From Mycolicibacterium alvei (GTDB lineage Bacteria; Actinomycetota; Actinomycetes; Mycobacteriales; Mycobacteriaceae): a stretch of 64,000 bases of DNA. Both the position numbers and the translations under genes were made by a program. The stretch lies in the NCBI RefSeq assembly GCF_010727325.1, contig NZ_AP022565.1, positions 5,208,001 to 5,272,000 on the forward strand, written 5' to 3'. This document shows, one piece after another, positions 53,482 through 64,000 of the stretch. The notes beneath the pieces are model-generated. The model had not been told where the DNA came from and did no database searches. It saw only the letters and a list, made by a program, of their open reading frames with translations. The stretch's first letter is position 1. The number at the start of each line of letters is the position of its first letter.

Positions 53482-53518
53482 ATCAGTGGTGACCCGCTGT
53501 AAACGGGTCACCACTGAT
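53482..53518. terminator. Perfect 15-bp hairpin after the secreted protein
   Basis: ATCAGTGGTGACCCG at 53482-53496 and its exact complement at 53504-53518 form a 15-bp stem with a seven-base loop, 31 bases after the stop codon. There is no T run, which is usual for mycobacterial hairpin terminators. It probably ends the secreted-protein transcript. Confidence 0.75.
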
Positions 53519-53831
53519 ACGTGGGCGGTGTTGGAGGCTTACTCCCCCTGATCACCACCACCGGTCCACAGGTAATTCAGCTTGACTGTATACCCTGCGT
53601 GCTATTTGCTGAAGGCCTTTCGACGAGACCGGTTCGCGGCCGAAAGGCGCCTTTCCCCGATGCGGCTCCGCAACGATTGCAGATCGATCACCTGGATCTT
53701 TGCGTTGGCAGATTCTTCTGTCGATGTGACCTCGGGTATCCGGCCGACAAGCGACGTCAACCCCGCATCAGCGTTGCTGACCTCGGGGCTGGGTCGCCAC
53801 TGGCATCCGGGCCCAATGGGCGGGTGGAGGA
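53519..53831. other. Intergenic region without a supported gene
   Basis: These 313 bases lie between the ends of two convergent genes. Short open frames exist, but none has a ribosome site with a coding pattern, and I see no RNA gene or repeat. It is somewhat less GC-rich at the left end and may be decayed sequence. Confidence 0.4.
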
Positions 53832-54500
53832 CTACCGCGTTTCGCCGTCCTGTGCCAGATGATCGGCGAGCAGCGCACCGGCGTTACGGATGTGTCGGGC
53901 CATGGCGGCGCGGGCCTTCTCGGGGTTGTTGGCGCGCAAGTGCTCGATGATGGCCCGGTGATCCTGGGCCGAGGCCTCGGGCCAACCCTCCACGGCGGCA
54001 AAGAATTTGCGTGGTGCATACGTCAGCGTGGTCTTGATCAGCCACCGGATCTTGCGTGATCCGCTCAGCCGGTAGATCATTTCGTGGAACTGATGGTTGA
54101 GCCGTTCTTCCTCGTCGAAATCGTTTGCAGCAGCGGCACGTTCGAGCGCATTCTGGATTTGCTCGAGTTCGTCCACGATGGCCGGCGTGATCGCCGCGGC
54201 GGCGCGAGCCGTGAGCTCACCGCCCAACAGGGCTTGGGCGTCGTAGATGTCGCGGATGTCGTCGCTGGACAGTGCCGTCACCATGAAGCCGCGGCGTGGT
54301 TCGACGGAGAGAAAGCCTTCGGTCTGAAGCTGCAGCAGGCCCTCGCGGGCCGGCGTGGCGCTGATTCCGAGTTCCTCGGCGACCGCTTCGGGACGGATGA
54401 ACTGCCCAGAGTGCAGCTGTCCCGAGACGATGAGCTCACGCACATGCGACGAGGCGACGTCAGACAACCTCATGAGGTGCTTCTTGGGATTTCCGTTCAT
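53832..54500 (-). CDS. GntR-family regulator, FadR/FCD subgroup
   Basis: A 222-residue regulator. The winged helix covers about residues 12-75 (DVASSHVRELIVSGQL, then IRPEAVAEELGISATPAREG and LSVEPRRGFMV), and the rest is the all-helical FCD ligand domain with EERLNHQFHEMIYRLSGS, whose Asp/His residues usually bind a metal. It follows the acyl-CoA dehydrogenase gene on the same strand with 12 bases between, so it probably controls that operon through the 28-bp palindrome upstream. Ligand unknown, likely a carboxylate or acyl-CoA. Confidence 0.9.
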   Translation of the reverse strand: MNGNPKKHLMRLSDVASSHVRELIVSGQLHSGQFIRPEAVAEELGISATPAREGLLQLQTEGFLSVEPRRGFMVTALSSDDIRDIYDAQALLGGELTARAAAAITPAIVDELEQIQNALERAAAANDFDEEERLNHQFHEMIYRLSGSRKIRWLIKTTLTYAPRKFFAAVEGWPEASAQDHRAIIEHLRANNPEKARAAMARHIRNAGALLADHLAQDGETR

Positions 54501-54512
54501 GTCAGGCGGACC

Positions 54513-55670
54513 TCAGATGTCGAGTCCGCCGCGCTTGACCAGTTGCTTGGCGATGACGCCCCGCTGGATTTCGTTGGTGCCCTCGCCGACGATCATCAGC
54601 GGCGCGTCGCGGAAATAGCGTTCGACGTCGTATTCGGTGGAATAGCCGTAGCCGCCGTGGATTCGTACCGCATTCAGGGCGATCTCCATCGCCGTCTCCG
54701 AGGCGAAAAGCTTGGCCATACCGGCCTCCATGTCGCAGCGGCCGCCGGCGTCGATCCGCTCGGCCGCATCGAGCAGGAGGCTGCGGGCGGCGTAGAGCTT
54801 GGTGCCCATGTCGGCCAGCATGTTGCCGACCGACTGGTGCTGCCAGATCGGTATTCCGAAGCTCTCGCGGTCCTGCGCGTACTGCAGCGCGTCGTCAAAC
54901 GCGGCGCGAGCCACACCCGTTGCCCTGGCGGCCACCTGGATGCGGCCGACCTCGAGTCCCTTCATCATCTGGGCGAATCCGCGTCCTTCGACACCGCCGA
55001 GCAGCGCATCCGAATCCACCTGGCAGTCAACGAAATTGATCTCACAGCTTTCGACGCCTTTGTATCCGAGTTTGGGCAGATCCTTGGAGACCTCGAAGCC
55101 GGGAACCTTCTCCACCAACAGAATCGACACCCCCTTGTGGGCGGGGGAGGCGGTGGGATCGGTCTTGCACAGCAACGCGACAAGGCCGGCCTTGCGGGCA
55201 TTGCTGATCCAGGTCTTCGATCCGTTGATCACATAGCCGGACGCGTCTTTCGTCGCGACCGTGCGCATGGCCTGCAGATCGGAGCCGCCGCCGGGTTCGG
55301 TGAGGGCCATTGTGGCGCGCAGTTCACCGGTGGACATCCGGGGCAGGTACTTCTGCTTCTGCTCCTCAGTACCGAACTGCAGCAACAACTTCGATACCAC
55401 GGTGTGACCGCCCATCGCGCCGGCCAGGCTCATCCACCCGCGAGCGAGTTCCTCGGTGACCTGCGCGTAGCACGGCATCGACACCGCGGCGAAGCCATAC
55501 GGTTCCGGGATCGCCAGCCCGAAGATGCCCATCTCCTTCATCGCCTCGATGAGCGCCTCGGGATAGGTGTTGGCGTGCTCGAGTTCGCGGACCACGGGCC
55601 GGACCTGCTTGTCGACGAAGTCGCGGACGGTTTCGACGATGGCCTGCTCTTCGGTGGACAACGTGATCAC
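54513..55670 (-). CDS. Acyl-CoA dehydrogenase
   Basis: A 385-residue FAD enzyme with a full acyl-CoA dehydrogenase fold: FGLAIPEPYGFAAVSM, MALTEPGGGSDLQAM, ISNARKAGLVALL and the late YGYSTEYDVERYFRDA and GEGTNEIQRGVI, where the Glu in GEGT is in the place of the catalytic base. It oxidises the alpha-beta bond of an acyl-CoA; chain type unknown. The start is GTG with AGGAGGAAC a few bases upstream. It is the first gene of a two-gene unit with the GntR regulator, behind a 28-bp palindrome. Confidence 0.9.
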   Translation of the reverse strand: MITLSTEEQAIVETVRDFVDKQVRPVVRELEHANTYPEALIEAMKEMGIFGLAIPEPYGFAAVSMPCYAQVTEELARGWMSLAGAMGGHTVVSKLLLQFGTEEQKQKYLPRMSTGELRATMALTEPGGGSDLQAMRTVATKDASGYVINGSKTWISNARKAGLVALLCKTDPTASPAHKGVSILLVEKVPGFEVSKDLPKLGYKGVESCEINFVDCQVDSDALLGGVEGRGFAQMMKGLEVGRIQVAARATGVARAAFDDALQYAQDRESFGIPIWQHQSVGNMLADMGTKLYAARSLLLDAAERIDAGGRCDMEAGMAKLFASETAMEIALNAVRIHGGYGYSTEYDVERYFRDAPLMIVGEGTNEIQRGVIAKQLVKRGGLDI

Positions 55671-55685
55671 GGGGTTCCTCCTGGA

Positions 55686-55713
55686 AGCTCTATGGAAAAT
55701 ATTCTATAGAGCT
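55686..55713. promoter_or_regulatory. 28-bp palindrome, candidate GntR operator
   Basis: The stretch 55686-55713 begins AGCTCTATGGAA and ends TTCTATAGAGCT; it reads almost the same on both strands with three mismatched pairs. It lies 16 bases upstream of the acyl-CoA dehydrogenase start, just before the AGGAGG site, in an AT-rich patch within GC-rich DNA. Repression by the GntR protein encoded in the same unit is the likely use. Confidence 0.72.
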
Positions 55714-55829
55714 TGACATTCGAACGACCCGATGGCGGCGGTGTGCGCACCGACCCGATGCAGATTCTCGACGACATTGCCCCACATGCGGGGCAGGTTC
55801 GACCGCCACTCAGGACTGGTGGCGCGACA

Positions 55830-55848
55830 TTCGACCGGAACGGTCGAA
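55830..55848. terminator. Perfect 8-bp hairpin downstream of tRNA-Arg
   Basis: TTCGACCG and CGGTCGAA enclose three bases. On the minus strand it lies 60 bases past the tRNA 3' end, so it may end the tRNA transcript together with the hairpin at 55857. There is no clear T run. Confidence 0.4.
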
Positions 55849-55856
55849 AGGGAATC

Positions 55857-55878
55857 AACAGCTGTGATCAGAGCTGTT
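55857..55878. terminator. 7-bp hairpin downstream of tRNA-Arg
   Basis: AACAGCT at 55857-55863 and AGCTGTT at 55872-55878 pair around eight bases. On the minus strand this begins 30 bases past the tRNA 3' end and is the nearest candidate terminator or processing stop. Confidence 0.4.
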
Positions 55879-55907
55879 CGTGCAGGTAAACCTGTGTTTT
55901 GAAAGGG

Positions 55908-55980
55908 TGCCCCCGGCAGGATTCGAACCTGCGGCCTTCTGCTCCGGAGGCAGACGCTCTATCCCCTGAGCTACGGGGGC
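55908..55980 (-). tRNA. tRNA-Arg (anticodon CCG)
   Basis: A full cloverleaf of 73 bases reads on the minus strand. The acceptor arm pairs GCCCCCG with CGGGGGC and leaves discriminator A; the D arm follows (GCTCAGGGGATAGAGC), the anticodon loop is CTCCGGA with anticodon CCG, and the T loop has GGTTCGAATCC. CCA is not encoded. It reads CGG arginine codons. Its neighbour argS encodes the enzyme that charges it. Confidence 0.95.
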
Positions 55981-56012
55981 GCGGGCTGGAGATCAGCTGC
56001 GCCGATTGGGCT

Positions 56013-56040
56013 TGGATAGCGTAGCGCATGGCAGAGGCAA
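56013..56040 (-). promoter_or_regulatory. Possible promoter of tRNA-Arg
   Basis: On the minus strand TTGCCT (56040-56035) and TATCCA (56018-56013) are separated by 16 bases, a fair match to a mycobacterial sigma-A promoter, about 30 bases before the tRNA 5' end. Confidence 0.4.
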
Positions 56041-56071
56041 TATGGATTCGGGGCGCGGGGACCCCAGACCA

Positions 56072-56077
56072 TAGGAT
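56072..56077 (+). promoter_or_regulatory. -10 box of argS, probably leaderless
   Basis: TAGGAT at 56072-56077 fits a mycobacterial -10 hexamer (TAnnnT). It is followed by eight bases and then the GTG start of argS, with no ribosome site between. Transcription would begin at or next to the start codon. Confidence 0.6.
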
Positions 56078-56085
56078 GGACCCTC

Positions 56086-57735
56086 GTGACCCCCGCCGAC
56101 CTCGCCGAGCTGCTCAAGGCTACTGCCGCCGCAGTGCTGACCGAACACGACCTGGATACCGCCGCACTGCCCGACACCGTCACGGTCGAGCGCCCGCGCA
56201 ATCTCGAGCATGGCGACTACGCGACCAACCTCGCGCTGCAGCTCGGTAAGAAGGTCGGTGTCAATCCGCGTGAGCTGGCCGGCTGGCTGGCCACCGCACT
56301 GGCTGCGGCCGACGGCATCTCCGCCGCCGAGGTCGCCGGACCCGGCTTCGTCAACCTTCGCATCGAGGCCTCCGCGCAGGGTGTCATCGTCACCAACGTG
56401 CTCGACGCCGGCGCGGCGTACGGAAACTCCACCGAGCTGAAGGAAAAGGTCAACCTGGAGTTCGTCTCGGCCAACCCGACCGGGCCGATCCACATCGGCG
56501 GCACCCGTTGGGCCGCGGTGGGCGACGCGCTGGGCCGGCTGCTGTCGACTCAGGGCGCAGACGTCACCCGTGAGTACTACTTCAACGATCACGGCGCCCA
56601 GATCGACCGGTTCGCCCGTTCGTTGGTGGCTGCTGCCAAGGGGGAACCGGCCCCCGAGGACGGCTACGCCGGTGCCTACATCAATGACATCGCCGGGTCC
56701 GTGCTGGCCAAGCGGCCCGAGGTGATGAGCCTGCCCGCTGACGAGCAGCAGGAAGCATTCCGCGAAATCGGTGTGGATCTGATGTTCACCCATATCAAGG
56801 AATCGCTGCACGAGTTCGGCACCGACTTCGACGTCTACACCCACGAAGATTCGATGCACACCTCCGGCCGGGTCGATCAGGCCATCGCCAGGCTGCGCGA
56901 GACCGGCAATATCTACGAGAAGGACGGCGCAACCTGGTTGCGCACCACCGAATTCGGTGACGACAAGGACCGCGTCGTCATCAAGAGCGACGGCAACGCG
57001 GCCTACATCGCCGGCGACCTCGCCTACTACCTCGACAAGCGTGAACGCGGATTCGACCTGTGCATCTACATGCTCGGCGCCGATCACCACGGCTACATCG
57101 CCCGACTCAAGGCGGCCGCCGCGGCACTCGGTGACAACCCGGACACCGTCGAGGTGCTGATCGGCCAGATGGTGAACCTGGTCCGCGACGGCCAACCCGT
57201 GCGGATGAGTAAGCGCGCCGGCACCGTCATCACCCTCGACGATCTGGTGGAGGCCATCGGCGTCGACGCCGCTCGGTACTCACTGATCCGATCTTCGGTG
57301 GACAGCCCGATCGACATCGATCTGGCGCTGTGGTCCAGCGCGTCCAACGAAAACCCGGTCTACTACGTGCAATACGCGCACGCCCGGCTGTCTGCGCTGG
57401 CTCGCAACGCCGCCGATCTCGGCGTCACCGCCGACACCGCACACCTGGATCTGCTGTCCCATGAGAAAGAGGGCATCCTGATCCGCAACCTGGGCGAGTT
57501 CCCCCGGGTGCTCAAAGCCGCTGCCGCGCTGCGTGAACCGCACCGCGTGTGCCGGTACCTGGAGGACCTGGCCGGCGACTACCACCGGTTCTACGACGCC
57601 TGCCGCGTGCTGCCGCAGGGCGACGAAGACCCAGGGGAACTCAATTCCGCACGGCTCGCACTGTGTGAGGCCACCCGCCAGGTGATCGCCAACGGTCTGG
57701 CCATCCTCGGCGTCACCGCCCCGGAGCGGATGTGA
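56086..57735 (+). CDS. argS: ArgS, arginyl-tRNA synthetase
   Basis: A 549-residue class I synthetase that joins arginine to tRNA-Arg. The N-terminal Add-1 domain covers the first 85 residues; the HIGH box is seen as [11 protein letters not shown], and MSKRAG is the KMSKS-like loop. The C-terminal domain has the DALR helix bundle ([14 protein letters not shown] in part as [10 protein letters not shown]). It heads the argS-lysA-hom-thrC-thrB operon. The GTG start is eight bases after a TAGGAT box, so translation is probably leaderless. Confidence 0.95.
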   Translation: MTPADLAELLKATAAAVLTEHDLDTAALPDTVTVERPRNLEHGDYATNLALQLGKKVGVNPRELAGWLATALAAADGISAAEVAGPGFVNLRIEASAQGVIVTNVLDAGAAYGNSTELKEKVNLEFVSANPTGPIHIGGTRWAAVGDALGRLLSTQGADVTREYYFNDHGAQIDRFARSLVAAAKGEPAPEDGYAGAYINDIAGSVLAKRPEVMSLPADEQQEAFREIGVDLMFTHIKESLHEFGTDFDVYTHEDSMHTSGRVDQAIARLRETGNIYEKDGATWLRTTEFGDDKDRVVIKSDGNAAYIAGDLAYYLDKRERGFDLCIYMLGADHHGYIARLKAAAAALGDNPDTVEVLIGQMVNLVRDGQPVRMSKRAGTVITLDDLVEAIGVDAARYSLIRSSVDSPIDIDLALWSSASNENPVYYVQYAHARLSALARNAADLGVTADTAHLDLLSHEKEGILIRNLGEFPRVLKAAAALREPHRVCRYLEDLAGDYHRFYDACRVLPQGDEDPGELNSARLALCEATRQVIANGLAILGVTAPERM

Positions 57736-59156
57736 ACGCACATCCCGCCGGGCCCCGGCATGCCGAAGAGATCCACCACCCGGGCGCACCCGCCAAACCT
57801 CAGTCTCCTGACGAGATCCTGTTGCTGGCCCCGAACGTGTGGCCGCGCAACCTGGTTCGCGGTGAGGACGGCGTGGTGTCGATCGCCGGAGTACCGGTCA
57901 CCGAGTTGGCAGCCGAGTACGGCACCCCGCTGTTCGTGATCGACGAGGACGACTTCCGGTCCCGCTGCCGCGACATTGCCGCGGCATTCGGCGGCGGCGA
58001 CCACGTGCACTACGCGGCCAAGGCGTTCCTGTGCAGTGAGATCGCCCGCTGGGTGAACCAGGAAGGCCTGTCGCTCGACGTCGCGACCGGGGGAGAGCTG
58101 GCCGTGGCGCTGCACGCCGATTTCCCGCCGGAGCGGATCACCCTGCACGGCAACAACAAATCCGTCACCGAACTCACGGCAGCCGTCAAAGCCGGGGTCG
58201 GGCATGTGGTGGTCGATTCCCTGATCGAGATCGAGCGCTTGGACGACGTTGCCGGTGCGGCGGGGATCGTCCAGGACGTGCTGGTTCGGGTGACTCCGGG
58301 CGTGGAGGCACACACCCACGAGTTCATCTCCACCGCTCACGAGGACCAGAAGTTCGGGCTGTCGCTGGCCAGTGGTGCGGCGATGGAGGCGGTGCGCAAG
58401 GTGTTCGCCACGGACAACCTGCGTCTCGTGGGGTTGCACTGCCATGTCGGCAGCCAGATCTTCGATGTGGCCGGGTTCGAGGTGGCCGCCCACCGTGTGA
58501 TCGGCCTGCTGCGCGACGTCGTGTCCGAATTCGGTGTCGAGAAGACGTCGCAGATGTCGGTCATCGACCTCGGTGGGGGACTGGGGATCTCGTATGTCCC
58601 GTCCGACGACCCGCCGCCGATGAAGGAGCTGGCCGACAAACTCAAGGCCATCGTGCGCAGCGAGTCCGAGGCCGTCGGACTGCCGACGCCGAAGCTCGTG
58701 GTCGAACCGGGCCGCGCCATCGCCGGGCCTGGGACCATCACGCTGTACGAGGTTGGCACCGTCAAAGATGTGGCCGTGGCGTCCGACCGGTATCGCCGCT
58801 ACGTGAGCGTCGACGGCGGGATGAGTGACAACATCCGCCCGGCGCTGTACGACGCCGAGTACGACGCCCGCCTGGTGTCGCGAACCAGCGACGCAGCCGC
58901 GACCCTGACGCGTATCGTCGGGAAGCATTGTGAAACCGGCGACATCGTGGTCCGCGATACCTGGGTCTCCGATGACATCACGCCCGGGGACCTGCTGGCC
59001 GTTGCCGCGACCGGTGCCTACTGCTACTCGATGTCGAGCCGGTACAACATGTTGTGCCGACCTGCGGTGGTAGCGGTGAAGGACGGCAAGTCGCGGTTGG
59101 TGCTCCGGCGGGAGACCGTCGACGATCTTTTGAGCCTGGAGGTGAGTGGTCAATGA
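57732..59156 (+). CDS. lysA: LysA, diaminopimelate decarboxylase
   Basis: A 474-residue PLP enzyme that makes lysine from meso-diaminopimelate. The PLP lysine is in [13 protein letters not shown], with [17 protein letters not shown] and the Cys motif region VRDTWVSDD. The N-terminus is some 25 residues longer than usual and rich in His/Pro. GTG overlaps the argS stop (GTGA) and hom overlaps its own stop, so the block is translated together. Confidence 0.95.
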   Translation: MNAHPAGPRHAEEIHHPGAPAKPQSPDEILLLAPNVWPRNLVRGEDGVVSIAGVPVTELAAEYGTPLFVIDEDDFRSRCRDIAAAFGGGDHVHYAAKAFLCSEIARWVNQEGLSLDVATGGELAVALHADFPPERITLHGNNKSVTELTAAVKAGVGHVVVDSLIEIERLDDVAGAAGIVQDVLVRVTPGVEAHTHEFISTAHEDQKFGLSLASGAAMEAVRKVFATDNLRLVGLHCHVGSQIFDVAGFEVAAHRVIGLLRDVVSEFGVEKTSQMSVIDLGGGLGISYVPSDDPPPMKELADKLKAIVRSESEAVGLPTPKLVVEPGRAIAGPGTITLYEVGTVKDVAVASDRYRRYVSVDGGMSDNIRPALYDAEYDARLVSRTSDAAATLTRIVGKHCETGDIVVRDTWVSDDITPGDLLAVAATGAYCYSMSSRYNMLCRPAVVAVKDGKSRLVLRRETVDDLLSLEVSGQ

Positions 59157-60468
59157 GTGAGAAGCCCATCGGCGTAGCGGTACTGGGGCTGGGCAACGTC
59201 GGCAGCGAAGTGGTGCGCATCATCAACGAGAGCGCCATCGATCTGGCCGCCCGCATCGGCGCCCCGCTCGAGGTGCGTGGCATCGGGGTTCGCGAGGTCT
59301 CCGGTGACCGCGGCGTGCCGGTGGATCTGCTCACCGATGACATCATCGAACTGGTGTCGCGCGACGACGTGGACATCGTGGTGGAGTTGATGGGCCCGGT
59401 GAAGCCGGCTCGCAAGGCCATCCTGGCCGCCCTGGAACAGGGTAAGTCAGTGGTCACCGCCAACAAGGCGCTGATGGCTCAGTCCACCGGTGAGCTGGCG
59501 CAGGCAGCCGAAAATGCGCGCGTAGACCTGTATTTCGAGGCCGCCGTGGCGGGTGCGATTCCCGTCATCCGCCCGCTGACCCAGTCGCTGGCCGGTGACA
59601 CGGTGCTGCGGGTGGCCGGCATCGTCAACGGCACCACCAACTACATCCTGTCCGAGATGGACAGCACCGGAGCCGATTACAACTCGGCGCTGGCCGACGC
59701 CAGCGCGTTGGGCTACGCCGAGGCCGATCCGACCGCCGACGTCGAGGGCTACGACGCTGCGGCCAAGGCGGCAATTCTCGCCTCGATCGCGTTTCATACC
59801 CGGGTCACCGCCGACGATGTCTATCGCGAAGGCATCACCAAGGTGAGCGCGGCCGACTTCGAGTCGGCCCGCGCACTGGGCTGCACCATCAAACTGCTGG
59901 CCATCTGTGAGCGGCTCACCAGTGATCAAGGCAAGCAACGTGTTTCGGCCCGCGTCTACCCGGCACTGGTGCCGTTGACGCATCCGCTGGCCACGGTCAA
60001 CGGCGCCTTCAACGCCGTGGTGGTCGAGGCCGAGGCAGCCGGCCGGCTGATGTTCTACGGCCAGGGCGCCGGGGGAGCGCCGACCGCATCGGCCGTGATG
60101 GGCGATGTCGTGATGGCCGCGCGCAACCGGGTCCAGGGCGGTCGTGGTCCGCGGGAATCCAAGTACGCGAAGTTGCCGATCGCCCCGATCGGATTCATCC
60201 CCACCCGCTACTACGTCAACATGAACGTCTCGGATCGGCCCGGCGTGTTGTCCGCTGTGGCAGCAGAATTCTCCAAGCGCGAGGTGAGCATCGCCGAGGT
60301 GCGCCAGGAGGGCATGGTCGACGACGACGGGCAACCGTGTGGTGCGCGCATTGTGGTGGTCACCCACCAGGCCACCGATGCCGCACTATCGGAAACCGTC
60401 GAGGCGTTGGCCGATCTCGATGTGGTGCAGACCATCAACAGCGTGCTGCGTATGGAAGGAACGAACGC

Positions 60469-60472
<4 letters not shown>
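59153..60472 (+). CDS. hom: Hom (ThrA), homoserine dehydrogenase
   Basis: A 439-residue NAD(P)H enzyme making homoserine from aspartate semialdehyde. It has the dinucleotide loop [11 protein letters not shown], the substrate region [11 protein letters not shown] and [16 protein letters not shown], and a C-terminal ACT domain ([20 protein letters not shown]) for threonine feedback. ATG overlaps the lysA stop; the longer open frame upstream is not used. Confidence 0.95.
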
Positions 60473-62522
<2,050 letters not shown>

Positions 62523-62832
62523 CGATGTGCGACACAAGAAGGGCCGTCGGCCACACGCCCGGTGTCGGTGTTGCTTGATTACTTCACCAAAGCGAGTTAT
62601 TCTCGCTCTCGTCCAGCACTCGCAGGGTCTCTGCCTGCGTCGACACCAGGACGACACCCAATCTTCTTGTGTTCTACTCGTGGACTGACGGTTCGCCGTA
62701 TATCGGCGGATCCTGGCGATCGTCGTCGCGCAGGCGACGGTGTGAGTCACGCGCTCAGCGGTCAGCTGAACGCGCATCGACCTTTGGGGAACCCTCGCAC
62801 GACCTGATGAGCGAGGGAAAGAAAGGAAATCC
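62523..62832 (+). promoter_or_regulatory. rho promoter and long leader
   Basis: These 310 bases hold the rho promoter and leader. TTGATT (62575-62580) and TATTCT (62598-62603) are 17 bases apart and fit a sigma-A promoter, and the -10 box lies within a GCGAG/CTCGC inverted repeat (62592-62606). Transcription from about 62610 would leave a leader of some 220 bases with several possible hairpins. A ribosome site (AAAGGAAA) precedes rho. Such length suits autoregulation of Rho. Confidence 0.6.
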
Positions 62833-62836
62833 GTGA
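62807..62836 (+). CDS. Candidate nine-codon ORF coupled to rho
   Basis: ATG at 62807 starts MSEGKKGNP, whose stop TGA overlaps the GTG start of rho (GTGA). A ribosome reading it would end exactly at the rho start, so it could couple or gate rho translation. It has only a weak ribosome site of its own. Treat as a candidate leader peptide. Confidence 0.35.
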   Translation: MSEGKKGNP

Positions 62837-64000
62837 CAGATACGGACCTCTTCACGGCTGACAGCGCCAACGGCGCGGGGGATTCGCCGAAAGCCGTGAC
62901 TACTGAAAGCACTGCGACCGCTGACACTGCGGCGCCGGCTGCTGCCTCTGCGCCCGGATCAGGCACCGCGCGGCGCGCTTCGAGCGCCCGGCCCGCGTCG
63001 CTGTCGACCATGGTGCTGCCTGAGCTGCGAGCGCTGGCCAAGGAAATCGGTGTCGAAGGCGCGTCCGGTTTGCGTAAGAGCGAGCTGATTGCAGCTATTC
63101 GCGCCCACCGTGGCGAATCCAACGGCGTCACCGCCGAGACCAAGCCGGCTGCCGCCGAAACCAAACCGGCTGCCGCCGATGTCCAGCCGGACGCCGGTGC
63201 CGAGACCGCCGAGCCGCCCGCGGCCCGGCGCCGTGAGCGCCGAGGTTCCTCGCGCCAGGCCGGCTCGCCGGCCGCCGACGCAGCCGCCGAGACCAAGGTT
63301 GAGGCGGAGGCCGATTCGGCCGCCGAGGCCGACACCAAGGGCACTGAGTCTGCCGCTGAGCCGCAGGAAAAGCCGGCCAAGCGTGACCGCCAGGACCGAC
63401 GCGACAAGCGCGAGCAGTCCGATTCGGACAAGGCCGACAACAAGGCTGACAACAAGACCGAGAACAAGCAGGACGACAAGCGCGACCAGAAGCAGGACCG
63501 CGGTCAGGCTCGCGACCAGTCCGATCAGCAGGACAACCAGCAGAACCGGGGCGGAAACTCGTCCTCCAACGCCGATGACGATGGAGATGGCGACGGTCGC
63601 CAGGGCCGCCGTGGCCGCCGGTTCCGTGACCGTGACCGTCGTCGCCGTGGCGACCGCGGCACCGAGGGTGGCGGTAACGAGACCGAGCTGCGCGAGGACG
63701 ACGTCGTCCAGCCGGTCGCCGGCATCCTCGACGTCCTGGACAACTACGCATTCGTTCGTACCTCGGGCTACCTGGCCGGGCCGAATGATGTCTACGTCTC
63801 GATGAACATGGTGCGCAAGAACGGTCTGCGCCGTGGTGACGCGGTCACCGGTGCGGTCCGCGTGCCCCGTGAGGGCGAGAACAGTGGCGGCGGGCAGAAC
63901 CCGCGGCAGAAGTTCAACCCGCTGGTGCGTTTGGACAGCGTCAACGGCGGTCCGGTCGAGGCGGCCAAGAACCGGCCGGACTTCACCAAGCTGACCCCGT
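62833..64000 (+). CDS. rho: Rho transcription termination factor (N-terminal part)
   Basis: GTG at 62833 starts an open frame that runs off the window (389 codons seen). About 50 loose residues are followed by the Rho N-terminal helical domain (LPELRALAKEIGVEG, LRKSELIAAIRAHRG), then a roughly 190-residue insert very rich in Ala, Lys, Asp, Gln and Arg. The RNA-binding domain follows (VAGILDVLDNYAFVRTSGY, GDAVTGAVRVPREGE). The ATPase part lies to the right. The charged, disordered insert is typical of actinobacterial Rho. It follows thrB as in M. tuberculosis. Confidence 0.93.
   Translation, partial: MTDTDLFTADSANGAGDSPKAVTTESTATADTAAPAAASAPGSGTARRASSARPASLSTMVLPELRALAKEIGVEGASGLRKSELIAAIRAHRGESNGVTAETKPAAAETKPAAADVQPDAGAETAEPPAARRRERRGSSRQAGSPAADAAAETKVEAEADSAAEADTKGTESAAEPQEKPAKRDRQDRRDKREQSDSDKADNKADNKTENKQDDKRDQKQDRGQARDQSDQQDNQQNRGGNSSSNADDDGDGDGRQGRRGRRFRDRDRRRRGDRGTEGGGNETELREDDVVQPVAGILDVLDNYAFVRTSGYLAGPNDVYVSMNMVRKNGLRRGDAVTGAVRVPREGENSGGGQNPRQKFNPLVRLDSVNGGPVEAAKNRPDFTKLTP

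Noticed and set aside
53521..53950. Short plus-strand frames after the secreted protein
   Set aside because: They run into the GntR gene on the other strand and lack ribosome sites and protein-like composition.
57591..59153. A 520-codon open frame on the minus strand
   Set aside because: It is fully antisense to lysA and the end of argS, which have clear catalytic motifs.
62562..62807. An 81-codon GTG-started frame in the rho leader
   Set aside because: It begins before the likely -10 box of rho and has no ribosome site or recognisable features.

Overview
The window is chromosomal DNA of a mycobacterium, most likely an environmental, non-tuberculous species (Mycolicibacterium-like). It is GC-rich throughout, many genes start with GTG, and stop and start codons commonly overlap as ATGA or GTGA. 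From about 13.2 kb to the right end the backbone follows the gene order I remember for M. tuberculosis Rv1272c to Rv1297: ABC exporter pair, lprB/lprC, SixA-like phosphatase, SbcD/SbcC-like pair, oppABCD, carbonic anhydrase, cysD-cysNC, Rrf2 regulator, argS-lysA-hom-thrC-thrB, rho. Blocks not in that order are inserted at about 22.5-28.1, 33.7-40.3, 43.9-45.7 and 46.4-55.7 kb. The comparison is from memory, not from an alignment. I see no insertion sequence, integrase, CRISPR array, rRNA or phage gene. One tRNA is present (Arg, anticodon CCG).

Region by region. 0-8.2 kb: a copper island with the end of a DUF305 protein, an OmpR-type two-component system read leftward and, across a shared palindromic promoter region, a rightward operon of HMA chaperone, exported protein, copper P-type ATPase, LpqS-like membrane protein, CysK2 and an MFS exporter. 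8.1-13.1 kb: AIM24 protein, zinc dehydrogenase, small membrane protein, a ribbon-helix-helix-like protein with a TGTAA repeat array at its start codon, and a molybdopterin oxidoreductase whose start carries the same word. 13.2-22.5 kb: heterodimeric ABC exporter, two lipoproteins, SixA-like phosphatase and a nuclease/SMC-like ATPase pair. 22.5-28.1 kb: flavin-dependent DszC-like enzyme and TetR regulator divergent from four membrane genes (two paralogues, then cytochrome oxidase subunit III-like and IV-like proteins without subunits I or II), then a hydrolase. 28.1-33.5 kb: oligopeptide ABC importer. 33.7-40.3 kb: three tandem small exported paralogues, a two-component system, and a GtrB/GtrA-type plus GT-C glycosyltransferase pair sharing a promoter motif with that system. 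40.4-46.4 kb: carbonic anhydrase, a Cys-Cys leader peptide, cysD-cysNC-cysQ and an Rrf2 regulator behind a large palindrome. 46.4-55.7 kb: accessory enzymes, a NarL-type two-component system with a DUF4097 protein, a small repeat-bearing secreted protein with a strong terminator, and a GntR/acyl-CoA dehydrogenase unit with a 28-bp palindrome. 55.9-64 kb: tRNA-Arg, then argS-lysA-hom-thrC-thrB packed as one operon, and rho with a long leader; rho runs off the window.

The best leads for something undescribed are the TetR-controlled membrane cluster with orphan oxidase subunits III and IV, the tandem small secreted family beside the two-component/glycosyltransferase module, the RHH-like protein with its repeat array, and the regulatory leaders of the sulfate-assimilation and rho transcripts.
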